Source: Alistipes sp. | Lineage (GTDB): Bacteria; Bacteroidota; Bacteroidia; Bacteroidales; Rikenellaceae | Assembly (NCBI GenBank): GCA_017631135.1 | Contig: JAGBTW010000173.1 | Span: 1 to 17,892, forward strand | DNA length: 17,892 nt | Direction: 5' to 3' | Part shown: positions 1 through 6,978 of the stretch, one piece after another | How the letters are laid out: the number at the start of each line of letters is the position of its first letter | Position numbering within the stretch: position 1 is the first letter of the stretch | Translations under genes and position numbers: made by a program | Notes under the pieces: generated by a model | What the model was told of the DNA's origin: nothing | Databases searched by the model: none | What the model saw: only the letters and a program-made list of their open reading frames with translations

Positions 1-489
1 ACGGTGCCCTACTTCGAGATATTGGCACTCTCGGGACTCTTCTACCCGCTTGCCATCGTGTCGTATAATGTACTGAAGGTTAAGAGTGACGGCAAGGCCA
101 TCGTGCGCCTTGAGGTTACGAAGCGCGTTATCATGACTGCTGTGCTGTGCTATACTATCCCACAAAGCGTCGAAGCCATAGCTTGGGGTATGACAGCTAT
201 GTCGGCAGTTGAGTTTCTGCTTAACACCGCCTTTGCGATGCGCTACATGAGCCGCAAGTGGATATCGCTCATAAAGAGTATAGCACCCTCATTTATCGCT
301 GCCGCAGCGATGTTTGGCACTCTATTCCTCATCGCTCCCCACATCGCCACACTAAACATTGCTCTGCGCCTCGGCGTGATGATTATCACTGGCGGAGCAT
401 TCTACATCGCTTCAGCGTCGTTGTTGCGTCTCCGCGCACTGCGCGAGGCAATAGAGCTCGTGCGAGGCATGCTCGCTAAAAGTGCGTAA
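1..489 (+). CDS. Polysaccharide/lipopolysaccharide flippase, MOP (WzxC-like) family, C-terminal part
   Basis: The reading frame is open from base 1, so this is the 3' end of a gene that starts outside the window; about 162 residues are visible. They are strongly hydrophobic, with a tract near residues 5-25 (ILALSGLFYPLAIVSYNVLK) and at least three further membrane segments, and end in a short basic tail. The stretch with a Pro in a helix followed by an NVLKVK-type loop resembles the C-terminal half of WzxC-like flippases, which move undecaprenyl-linked oligosaccharides across the inner membrane for O-antigen or capsule assembly. The family call is by recognition, and other MOP transporters are possible. 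The gene converges on thiL and their 3' ends overlap by 14 bp. I see no terminator between them. Confidence 0.72.
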   Translation, partial: TVPYFEILALSGLFYPLAIVSYNVLKVKSDGKAIVRLEVTKRVIMTAVLCYTIPQSVEAIAWGMTAMSAVEFLLNTAFAMRYMSRKWISLIKSIAPSFIAAAAMFGTLFLIAPHIATLNIALRLGVMIITGGAFYIASASLLRLRALREAIELVRGMLAKSA

Positions 490-1411
490 ATCCCTGCAAC
501 TCTATCTCTGCGGGAGCACCATTATCCAACCACACTAACTCACCGCCCTCGGTGATGCGACCTATCGCCGTAAGGGGCGTACCTGTTGCTGCGCGCAACG
601 CCTCTGCCACCTCAACAAAGCGCTCGGGAGCAACGGTCAACAACAACTCGTAGTCCTCACCCCCCGTCGTTGCAAAGCGAATATCGTAGTCGGTGGGCAC
701 AACCTCCAAATATATCTCCGCACCAACACCCGACTGCTCCATGATGTGCTTTATGTCCGAGGCTATGCCATCCGAGACATCCATCATCGCGTGTACCGCA
801 TCGTGCTCTCCGAGGAGCTTTCCCTCCGCTATGCGCGCCTGTGCTGTGCGGTGAATCTTTGCTGCAGGGGTATTGAGGTCGCCAAACATTATATCCACGA
901 GACCCTTTGACGAAGCACCGAGCTTGCCCGTAACACAGATGAGGTCACCCACCCTTGCTGCCGAGCGACGCTTGATGTTTGACATGGGTGCGCGACCTAT
1001 AGCGACAACATTTATGCATACCTTGTCGCGCGAGGCTGTGGTGTCGCCACCCACGAGCGCCACACCATACCTCTCGCATCCCTCATAGAAACCGCGCATG
1101 AAACCCTCTACCCACTCACCTTGCGTAGCTTCAGACAACGACAGCGAAAGGAGCACCGCCGTGGGCGTTGCACCCATAGCTGCCACATCGCTTAAGTTGA
1201 CCATCAGAGATTTATAGCCCACCTCCTCGGGCGATGATGCGCCACGCAGAAAGTGAACATCCTCAACAAGCATGTCGGTAGATATGACCAAGGCATCACT
1301 GCCCATGTCGAGTACTGTGCAGTCGTCGCCTATCGGCTCGAAGCCATTGTGTGGCAACTTCGCAAAGGTCTTGGCAATGTCGCCAATAAAGGAAAATTCG
1401 CTCTTTTTCAT
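476..1411 (-). CDS. thiL: Thiamine-monophosphate kinase ThiL
   Basis: ThiL phosphorylates thiamine monophosphate to thiamine diphosphate with ATP, the last step of cofactor synthesis in the cytoplasm. The 311-residue length is normal for the family. Visible ThiL/AIR-synthase-fold motifs in order are IGDDCTVL (28-35, with metal-binding Asp29/Asp30), STDMLVEDVHF (44-54), NLSDVAAMGA (72-81), VGGDTTAS (120-127), MDVSDGIASDI (210-220) and TGGEDYELLL (249-258), with the usual GF-x-HF-type C-terminus. The start gives the standard N-terminus (MKKSEF) and lies only 4 bases after a clear -7 box, so the mRNA is probably leaderless. It does not sit with other thiamine genes in this window. The identification is secure. 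Confidence 0.95.
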   Translation of the reverse strand: MKKSEFSFIGDIAKTFAKLPHNGFEPIGDDCTVLDMGSDALVISTDMLVEDVHFLRGASSPEEVGYKSLMVNLSDVAAMGATPTAVLLSLSLSEATQGEWVEGFMRGFYEGCERYGVALVGGDTTASRDKVCINVVAIGRAPMSNIKRRSAARVGDLICVTGKLGASSKGLVDIMFGDLNTPAAKIHRTAQARIAEGKLLGEHDAVHAMMDVSDGIASDIKHIMEQSGVGAEIYLEVVPTDYDIRFATTGGEDYELLLTVAPERFVEVAEALRAATGTPLTAIGRITEGGELVWLDNGAPAEIELQGFTHF

Positions 1412-1415
1412 AGTG

Positions 1416-1446
1416 CAAAGATAGACAAATTAGCCGTATAAACAAA
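1416..1446 (-). promoter_or_regulatory. thiL promoter (Bacteroidota -33/-7)
   Basis: On the minus strand TTTG (complement of 1443-1446) is followed after 19 bases by TATCTTTG (complement of 1416-1423). This matches the Bacteroidota sigma-ABfr consensus TTTG / TAnnTTTG. The -7 box ends 4 bases before the thiL ATG (1409-1411), so transcription should begin at or next to the start codon. Confidence 0.75.
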
Positions 1447-1478
1447 AATAGGAACAGGCTGTGTTAAATATCAGTTTT

Positions 1479-1615
1479 AGAGACTAAAGAGACATTAAGA
1501 GACTTAAGGGATGTTTCGAACAATGGTTGATAGTCAACAGTTGATAGTATCATCCCTTATGTCTCTTATGTCTCTTATGTCCCTTATTTCTCTTATTTCT
1601 CTTTTATCTCGTATT
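1479..1615. repeat. Fold-back tract of 9-nt periodic repeats (copy 1)
   Basis: Seven consecutive 9-nt units of the form TCYCTTATK run from 1553 to 1615 (for example TCCCTTATG, TCTCTTATG, TCTCTTATG, TCCCTTATT, TCTCTTATT). The complementary series AGAGACTAA / AGAGACATTA / AGAGACTTA / AGGGATG lies at 1479-1513, so the two halves form an imperfect inverted repeat of about 35 bp around a 37-nt loop. The loop holds its own small hairpin, GTTGA-TAG-TCAAC (1526-1538), and a second TTGATAG (1541-1547). No coding potential is apparent. Together with the hairpin at 1651-1778, this fills the gap of about 365 bp between thiL and the next gene. The function is unknown. Confidence 0.8.
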
Positions 1616-1650
1616 GTTTAAGAGAAAGAGAATAACCCCTTATCACAATA

Positions 1651-1778
1651 AATTTTTCGTCAGAGTGGTGCTAATTTGCCGCCGATAAAGAGAAAGAGCG
1701 GATGGGACATACTAAAACGTATTTCCCATTCGCTCTTTGGATTGAGGTGGCGAAGTAGCGCCACTATCACGAAAAATT
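1651..1778 (-). terminator. Nested hairpin element A downstream of the Ig-like lipoprotein gene
   Basis: The outer arms 1651-1660 and 1769-1778 are perfectly complementary over 10 bp. They flank the core CAGAGTGGTGC (1661-1671) and GCGCCACTATC (1758-1768). A second stem pairs about 1676-1683 with 1746-1753. An inner stem of 20 nt per arm (1693-1712 with 1719-1738, 18 of 20 identical after complementing) has a 6-nt loop. On the minus strand the inner stem ends in CGCTCTTTCTCTTT, so it can act as an intrinsic terminator for the gene whose stop codon (1777-1779) overlaps the outer arm. The outer structure is more than a terminator needs. Copies B and C near 8443-8615 share the design. Confidence 0.72.
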
Positions 1779-3156
1779 ACAGTTGGACGCGGGTGACTGC
1801 TCGCACTGTGTATATGTACGTCTTCATGGGCTCGAGACAAACAACGCTGTCAGACATGAAGGCGATAAGCTCAATCATATCATCGGATGTCTCGTTTGAT
1901 GACCAATAATAGGTCTCGACGAAGGGCATGCCACCGTTATCGGTGAGGAGCTTGTTGTATGCAGCTACGCTATCATTCTCGAAGCGGTGTGTGCCGTTAG
2001 AGATAGCATCCCACATCCACTGAAGCTCGGTTGAAGATGGCATAAACCAACCCTCGCCATGCTCCATGCACCACTTAAATGCTGGATAGTTGTTGATGTC
2101 GCGCACACCACCTTCTGCCTTTGAGTAGCGGGGGTCAAAGGGATCGTAGGTATTCCACTCACCTTTAGACGAGTTGCAGTTGCAGTATACATTTTCTGTT
2201 GACCACTGCAAATCGGCCTCGTCCATTGAGAAGAAGTATGCGAAATTATCCTTGATAGCATAAGCAACGCACTTTGAGCCATTCACCTCGTAGATCTTAC
2301 CAATCTCGTATGCATAAGTGACATTGGGGTCGTAGGCGTCGATGCTAATGGTGTTAGAGCGTGTGTCGTTATAGAGGGCGTATACGTTGTATGTACCCGC
2401 CACGGTGGTTGAGAAGATGTTGCTCTCGAGAACCTCGCCAGCTGTTGTGCGAAGCTCGCATGTTGCAGTCACATCCTCCTCGCCATACATCGCTGTGAAG
2501 GTCACGCTCTCCGCGCCATCAGCCTTGATGCGCATAGTCGAGGCTGTGAGCGTGAGGCTCTTCTGTGTGGGAGCATCCACAGCAACAGCGTTTACGATAA
2601 CCTGGTTAGACTTTGTGTCGCCATACTTCGCCTCGAAGACAAACTCACCAGCCACATCAGTCGAGAATGTGTTATCCTCGAGCTCCGTAGCGTAGTTAAC
2701 AACGGTGATTACCGCGTCAGATGTCATATCCTCGCCATCTACCGTAACGGTAAATGTTACGATGTCGGTGCCGTTAGCCATAATCTCGCCCTTGTCGGCC
2801 GTAAGGACAACGCTCGACACAGACTGCTCGGTAGGTGTAGCGGTGATGGTAACAGCAGGCGATGTAGCATCCTTGTATGATGCCATAAAGCGATACTCAC
2901 CCGCCTTGGTTGTTGAGAATTTTGCGTCACGAAGAACAGTGTTATCATTGAGGCAGATGATCATCGCCTCCTCTGTCACAACGCCGTCTACCGTAACCTC
3001 GAAATTTACGCTCTCCTGGCCATCAGCCAATATTGCACTCTTTGTAGCGGAAAGGACAACCTCATAGTCGTGATTATCGACGGGTTGCACCTCCTCGCAC
3101 GCCGTAAAGCCTACGGCGAGCGAGAGAATAGCGATTAGACTAAATAGTTTTTTCAT
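1777..3156 (-). CDS. Surface lipoprotein with three Ig-like repeats and a DUF1566-like C-terminal domain
   Basis: This 459-residue protein begins with a lipoprotein signal peptide (MKKLFSLIAI..., acylated Cys20 in GFTAC). Three tandem repeats with a period of about 84 residues follow, at roughly 31-107, 115-191 and 199-275. Each has the pattern ADG-x-E/D-x-V-x-F-x-V, then VT, then FST-x-x-AG-x-Y/F, then S-x-x-V/I, which resembles bacterial Ig-like (invasin or Big-type) beta-sandwiches. The C-terminal part (about 280-459) has GWFMPSSTELQWMW (369-382), YYWSSNE (416-422) and VRAVTRV (451-457), an arrangement like DUF1566/Lcl-type domains. It is probably exposed on the outer membrane as an adhesin or ligand-binding protein; the ligand is unknown. 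It lies 16 bp after the upstream lipoprotein gene and so is likely in the same operon. Confidence 0.85.
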   Translation of the reverse strand: MKKLFSLIAILSLAVGFTACEEVQPVDNHDYEVVLSATKSAILADGQESVNFEVTVDGVVTEEAMIICLNDNTVLRDAKFSTTKAGEYRFMASYKDATSPAVTITATPTEQSVSSVVLTADKGEIMANGTDIVTFTVTVDGEDMTSDAVITVVNYATELEDNTFSTDVAGEFVFEAKYGDTKSNQVIVNAVAVDAPTQKSLTLTASTMRIKADGAESVTFTAMYGEEDVTATCELRTTAGEVLESNIFSTTVAGTYNVYALYNDTRSNTISIDAYDPNVTYAYEIGKIYEVNGSKCVAYAIKDNFAYFFSMDEADLQWSTENVYCNCNSSKGEWNTYDPFDPRYSKAEGGVRDINNYPAFKWCMEHGEGWFMPSSTELQWMWDAISNGTHRFENDSVAAYNKLLTDNGGMPFVETYYWSSNETSDDMIELIAFMSDSVVCLEPMKTYIYTVRAVTRVQL

Positions 3157-3172
3157 AACCTATCAAGTAAAA

Positions 3173-4711
3173 TTATTGTGCGTTAGCGAACATATCGGGA
3201 GTCACGCGAACAGCATACTGTGTTGCGGTGTTCTCCTCGTTGATTACCTCGAAGAAGAATACATAGTCATCAGCTTCTACGCCAGGGAATGATACTGTAG
3301 CACCCTCAGCGGTCTTTGCAGCCTCGAGTGTTGTAGACTCAACAGATGTGCGGAACATGAAGAATGCCTGAATCTGTGACCAGTCGTTAGGATCCCAATA
3401 CTTTGCAAAGTCGTAGTTGTTCCAAAGCTGAGCACCAACCTTCATATCTATAGCGTTGTCGTCAGTCTTTACGAGGAACTGAATGTCATACTTGAAGCCA
3501 TTCTTAACGATTACAGGCTCCGACACCTCCAATGAAGCAACAATGTCTGCTGAAGGCTCCTTGGTCTTGAATGGGATAGCTACATAGTTGTAGTCGTAAA
3601 CGGTTGTTGGATCTGAAACCTCAGGATCCATGTAGAAGAGCACCAAGACATAATCAGTCTTGTTATTCAAAGGCAAGTAGTTAACAACGGTTGAAGAACC
3701 TGTCTGACCCATGTACTCACGAATGAATGTGCCGAAGTCGTAGCCCTGCTCCACGCCGATGTTGTTAAGACCAAAGTAGCTGCGCATAACGATGTTTGCC
3801 TTTGACTCCGAAGCCAATGTCTCGTCGTAAGACTTCTTTGTCCATACGTAGTAGCCCCAGAATGACTCCTCGCCCTGTGCGGGAGTTACATCTACAGAGA
3901 AACCAGTGTGTGTAACCTGGAGGTTAGAGTATGTGAACAAAGAGTTGGGGTCAACCTCGGGAGCCTCGGGAGTAGAGAACTCGTAGCGGAAGAGCTTAAT
4001 CTCCTCCTCCTGGTAGTGTACAGCCTCCCAATTCTCGAAGTTAAAGGCCACAGCGAGGTAGTCCATCTCGGCATTTAGGCGGCAGTCGAGAGTTGTCTCA
4101 CCCTGGGTAATGTAGTCACCGCTGCTGGGGTTCTCGATGATATACTCGAAAATCTGGTAGTCGTTGTTGTAGATACCAAAGGCATCGAGCTCCATCTTTG
4201 TGATTACGCGGAAGTAGTAGCGGTTAGCTGTTGTATTGGGCTTAGCAACAGCCTTTGCAGAGGTTGCAGTGATGTTTGACACCTCGATCTCTACATCGAA
4301 CTCATCACCAGAGATGGGATCCTGCACGGGGAGCGTCTTCAAGCTATGGCGTGCTACGACCTCGTCGGTGATGCCAAATGCTACTGCAACATACTCGGTA
4401 TCGGGAGTAAGGTTTGTCTTTGTGAGGGTCTTCTTGCCCTTTGTGAAGCTGACGTCGCTTGCATCGGTGAACTTTGCGATGATGTCGGCATCTGCCAAGC
4501 CCTCAATCTCGAGAGCCTCGATGATTGTTGCGAAGTACAACACAGCATTGTCTGTGGGCACAACCTCCACCTCAACTGATGTTGTCGTTGTCTTGGCGTT
4601 CTGGAACGCGAAGTTCACTCCGTTGTTCAGCTCGGGCTGGTTTGTTGGTTCACAGCCAAGAGCGAAGATAGCTACGAGAGCTATGCTCAAAAGTGAAAAA
4701 AGTTTTCTCAT
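3173..4711 (-). CDS. Lipoprotein with three Fn3/Ig-like repeats, function unknown
   Basis: I do not recognise a named family. The 512-residue product starts MRKLFSLLS and has a good lipobox, FALGC, with Cys20. I chose the ATG at 4709-4711; an in-frame TTG two codons earlier is less likely. The body appears to hold three diverged beta-rich repeats at about 32-128, 137-248 and 256-384. Each combines a Y/F-Y-F-x-x-I/V strand, a helical insert and an L-x-x-x-T/M-x-Y-x-x-V-A-F strand close to its end (for example DTEYVAVAFG and MDYLAVAFNF). A distinct C-terminal domain spans about 388-512. Such modular lipoproteins are common on the surface of Bacteroidales. It is the first gene of a two-gene operon with the 1777-3156 lipoprotein and has its own promoter near 4805. 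A role in binding host or food glycans or proteins would be a guess. Confidence 0.83.
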   Translation of the reverse strand: MRKLFSLLSIALVAIFALGCEPTNQPELNNGVNFAFQNAKTTTTSVEVEVVPTDNAVLYFATIIEALEIEGLADADIIAKFTDASDVSFTKGKKTLTKTNLTPDTEYVAVAFGITDEVVARHSLKTLPVQDPISGDEFDVEIEVSNITATSAKAVAKPNTTANRYYFRVITKMELDAFGIYNNDYQIFEYIIENPSSGDYITQGETTLDCRLNAEMDYLAVAFNFENWEAVHYQEEEIKLFRYEFSTPEAPEVDPNSLFTYSNLQVTHTGFSVDVTPAQGEESFWGYYVWTKKSYDETLASESKANIVMRSYFGLNNIGVEQGYDFGTFIREYMGQTGSSTVVNYLPLNNKTDYVLVLFYMDPEVSDPTTVYDYNYVAIPFKTKEPSADIVASLEVSEPVIVKNGFKYDIQFLVKTDDNAIDMKVGAQLWNNYDFAKYWDPNDWSQIQAFFMFRTSVESTTLEAAKTAEGATVSFPGVEADDYVFFFEVINEENTATQYAVRVTPDMFANAQ

Positions 4712-4769
4712 GGTCAAATAAAAGTGATATTAAGTTAGTATTAATCTATTCTTTTTGTAACACACTCAC

Positions 4770-4834
4770 ACCCTTTCCTACGGAAAGAGTACATCAAAAT
4801 CGCACAAATATAACGATATTATTGTAAATAGCAA
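4770..4834 (-). promoter_or_regulatory. Promoter and 5' leader hairpin of the two-lipoprotein operon
   Basis: TATATTTG (complement of 4805-4812) matches the Bacteroidota -7 box. A TTG-rich -33 region lies 19 bases upstream (about 4832-4837). The predicted leader of roughly 85 nt contains a 9-bp stem with a 3-nt loop (4770-4778 with 4782-4790, one G-U pair). The leader hairpin could affect mRNA stability or translation, which is unproven. The rest of the gap from 4712 to 4991 is AT-rich, and I see only the terminator at 4907-4949. Confidence 0.55.
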
Positions 4835-4906
4835 CAACTTTTCTATTAAATCACGCCTAAGCGCCACAAAATTGAGCTATTTCAAAACGCTGTGCGGACA
4901 AGGGGC

Positions 4907-4949
4907 AAAAAAAAGTGCTTCGTTCGACCCTATGCGCATCGATCGAAGC
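4907..4949 (-). terminator. Intrinsic terminator of the BACON-like lipoprotein gene
   Basis: Arms 4917-4927 and 4939-4949 pair over 10 of 11 positions around an 11-nt loop. On the minus strand the stem ends in CGAAGC and is followed after two bases by eight T (complement of 4907-4914). It lies about 42 bp after the stop codon at 4992, so it fits as the terminator of that gene and separates it from the next lipoprotein operon. Confidence 0.85.
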
Positions 4950-4991
4950 AATCCTAAATGTAGTTATATTTACCTATACTCAAAGCGGTGT

Positions 4992-6239
4992 CTACCAGTC
5001 GATAAACTCACCGCGGCCCCTGAAGACACCTCGGATGATATTACCCCTATCATCTACCGTGTCGATGGTAAAGAAATATAGATCGGTATCGTCCATCTCG
5101 ACCAATACCGAGCCACGCGAGAGTGGTGCAAAGTCGACATATCCCGCAGTCATATACCAGCTATTCTGCTGCATATATTGACCACCAAGGTCCTCCGCCG
5201 AGCCTGGAATGAAGTGTCCCGCTGTAGTGCCATGTGTATACTCTCCGCATACATCGCGACTACCCGCGGGTAGCTGCAGGTCTATTTGGAACTGGTCACC
5301 GCGCTCCTCGCCTGTTTCGGGGTTGATATACTCGTACATATATACCTGGCAAGTGTTGCAACCGTTATACATGAGGTCGCCCACAAAAGCACCTACAAAC
5401 ACGCCATCCTCAATATCGAAGAAGTGGTTGTTGGTGAGTGTGCTCAATCCCTCTGTAACGTTATTAGAGTAGACTGGTATATCGAGACTTCCTGCGTACT
5501 CTACGCGATGATTTTCGCCCGTTGCAAGAGCGACATTTGCCACGATTGAGCCATTTTCGACCACAACCTCGGCAGAAGAGTAGGCTACCTCCTCGCCACC
5601 TCGAACATAGTAGCTATACATATAGTTAATATCGCGATTTTCCATCTCGTCACTAACGGCAAGACTATAAGTGCCATCGGGAATTGTGGCTGTTGGCGTC
5701 TCCTTCGACACCGCCTCCGTAGCACACAAGTCAAAGCAGTAGTACTTTGAGCCACCATAGAACGAGCCATCCTCCTTTACGCCATCTGTAGACAATACGA
5801 CGAAGTAGCTATGCACACCACTATCGTTGTTGCAGTGCGTAAAGATGCTTCCCGAGGTCGTTGTGGCTTTGAAGTCAACATCTATGGTGACATGCTGCAT
5901 GATGGTAACCGAAGCCTTCGCCTCGCCATAGCGCAGCTCGATTGTTCCTCGGCGCTCGCCACCGCTGTCGTTGGGTGCAACGACAAAGGTCACAACATCC
6001 TCCGTTATCTCTATCACACTTGCCCAATCGACATTGCTGAAGGCATCGAGCTTGAGTCCCTCGCGACGATTCTCTATCGTGTAGCCTATCTCGCCCAAGT
6101 CGCCTATGCTATCGTACCATTGCGAGTTCTCCGTTGTGACAACTATCACGGGTGCCACGCCGTTGTTTGCAGTTGGTCCACTCTCGCTACAGCCCACGAG
6201 CATGGTGACAAAAGTAAACAGCACTAAAATTCTTCTCAT
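4992..6239 (-). CDS. Lipoprotein with N-terminal BACON-like domain
   Basis: The 415-residue product starts at the ATG at 6237-6239. That start gives a clean signal peptide and lipobox (MRRILVLFTFVTMLVGC, Cys17); an in-frame start 13 codons upstream would place extra residues before it. Residues about 30-117 look like a BACON domain: a beta-rich N-terminal module with DWASVIEI, a VAPNDSGGERRGTIELRYG segment and a closing VTIMQ strand. The remaining 300 residues hold several Tyr/Gly-rich beta segments and Cys pairs (Cys136, Cys168, Cys172, and an NGCNTC motif) that I cannot assign to a family. BACON modules are typically found in surface carbohydrate- or mucin-binding proteins of Bacteroidota, so a surface binding role is plausible. 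The gene is monocistronic, with its own promoter and terminator, and divergent from argR. Confidence 0.8.
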   Translation of the reverse strand: MRRILVLFTFVTMLVGCSESGPTANNGVAPVIVVTTENSQWYDSIGDLGEIGYTIENRREGLKLDAFSNVDWASVIEITEDVVTFVVAPNDSGGERRGTIELRYGEAKASVTIMQHVTIDVDFKATTTSGSIFTHCNNDSGVHSYFVVLSTDGVKEDGSFYGGSKYYCFDLCATEAVSKETPTATIPDGTYSLAVSDEMENRDINYMYSYYVRGGEEVAYSSAEVVVENGSIVANVALATGENHRVEYAGSLDIPVYSNNVTEGLSTLTNNHFFDIEDGVFVGAFVGDLMYNGCNTCQVYMYEYINPETGEERGDQFQIDLQLPAGSRDVCGEYTHGTTAGHFIPGSAEDLGGQYMQQNSWYMTAGYVDFAPLSRGSVLVEMDDTDLYFFTIDTVDDRGNIIRGVFRGRGEFIDW

Positions 6240-6290
6240 ATTGCTTAAACTATTAGTAGGTTTAGGTTTATATACCAATCATCGTAAGCA

Positions 6291-6320
6291 CAAAGATAAT
6301 GAAATATCGGCTAATTCAAA
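6291..6320 (-). promoter_or_regulatory. Promoter of the BACON-like lipoprotein gene
   Basis: On the minus strand TTTG (complement of 6317-6320) precedes TATCTTTG (complement of 6291-6298) by 18 bases, close to the Bacteroidota -33/-7 consensus. The expected leader is about 45-50 nt before the ATG at 6239. Confidence 0.7.
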
Positions 6321-6403
6321 TCGTTTTTTGATATAATAGGCGCTACGATGTAAAAAAAACAAAAATATTCTTTTTTTTCTTACCTCGATTAGATAAATTT
6401 TAT

Positions 6404-6411
6404 TAAATTTG
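6404..6411 (+). promoter_or_regulatory. Likely -7 box of the argR promoter
   Basis: TAAATTTG matches TAnnTTTG and lies 73 bases upstream of the chosen argR ATG, or 40 bases upstream of the alternative GTG. No convincing -33 TTTG is present; a T-rich tract occupies that position. The call rests on the -7 box alone. Confidence 0.45.
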
Positions 6412-6484
6412 CATACCGAAAATAAAACAGAGAATTTAGTTTGCAAGCACCGTGAGTACAAAGAACTATCAGGATGACAAGCCT

Positions 6485-6949
6485 ATGAACCAAAAGGCAC
6501 AGCGCCTATCGGTCATTCGCAAGATTATTCGCACAGAACATATATCATCACAGGAGGAGCTTATAAAGCGTCTCGAGGAGTGTGGTGTTCAGATAACACA
6601 GTCTACCTTGTCGCGCGACTTGAAGTATATGCACGTTGCCAAAGTACCCAACAAGGAGAAGGGTTATGTATATGTGTTGCCCAACAACACGCGCAACGAC
6701 CACGTTGTCTCGACCAACATCTCGGACAACATCACCGACATCGCCTTCTCGGGTAACATGTGCGTCATAAGCACCAAGCCAGGCTATGCAAGCGCCATAT
6801 CTGTGCCCATCGACAGCCGCGGCATAAGCGAGGTGTTGGGTAGCATCGCGGGTGACAACACCATATTGCTCATCCTGCGCGAGGGCTTCGACATGGAGTC
6901 GCTCATGGAGCAACTATACATGCTGTTCCCCTCGTTGCGAGCGCTATAG
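6485..6949 (+). CDS. argR: Arginine repressor ArgR
   Basis: ArgR is a hexameric, arginine-responsive DNA-binding regulator of arginine synthesis and breakdown. With the ATG at 6485 the product has 154 residues, the usual family length. An in-frame GTG at 6452 would add 11 residues (STKNYQDDKP-type) and cannot be excluded. The N-terminal winged helix shows the family pattern ISSQEELIKRLEECG, then ITQSTLSRDLKYM, whose SRDLK is the recognition-helix signature. A linker follows, then the C-terminal arginine-binding and oligomerisation domain with VISTKPGYASAISVPID and GSIAGDNTILLILRE, whose GDNT replaces the common GDDT. No arginine biosynthesis genes are nearby; argS lies 10 kb away. The 29-bp gap to the next gene suggests cotranscription. 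Confidence 0.93.
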   Translation: MNQKAQRLSVIRKIIRTEHISSQEELIKRLEECGVQITQSTLSRDLKYMHVAKVPNKEKGYVYVLPNNTRNDHVVSTNISDNITDIAFSGNMCVISTKPGYASAISVPIDSRGISEVLGSIAGDNTILLILREGFDMESLMEQLYMLFPSLRAL

Positions 6950-6978
6950 TCGGCAATTAAACAACAATATCATATCTT

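Noticed and set aside
1412..1478. TPP riboswitch upstream of thiL
   Set aside because: No THI-box sequence is visible and the promoter sits 4 bases from the start codon, leaving no room for a leader RNA.
1553..1615. CRISPR array
   Set aside because: The 9-nt units are contiguous with no spacers, and there are no cas genes in the window.
1651..1778. MITE or insertion-sequence remnant with terminal inverted repeats
   Set aside because: The inverted arms differ between copies while staying complementary, there is no clear target-site duplication, and no transposase is present; an RNA structure explains it better.
4236..4721. Plus-strand open frame of 161 codons opposite the Fn3-like lipoprotein gene
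   Set aside because: It is the antisense shadow of a gene with a clear signal peptide and domain pattern; its composition is low in information (Ser, Thr, Val rich).
6300..6318. TGAAAT / AATTCA inverted pair between the -33 and -7 boxes upstream of the BACON-like gene, considered as an ArgR operator
   Set aside because: Only 5 of 6 positions match, and the 19-bp span does not fit the spacing of known ARG boxes; AT-rich sequence makes this likely by chance.
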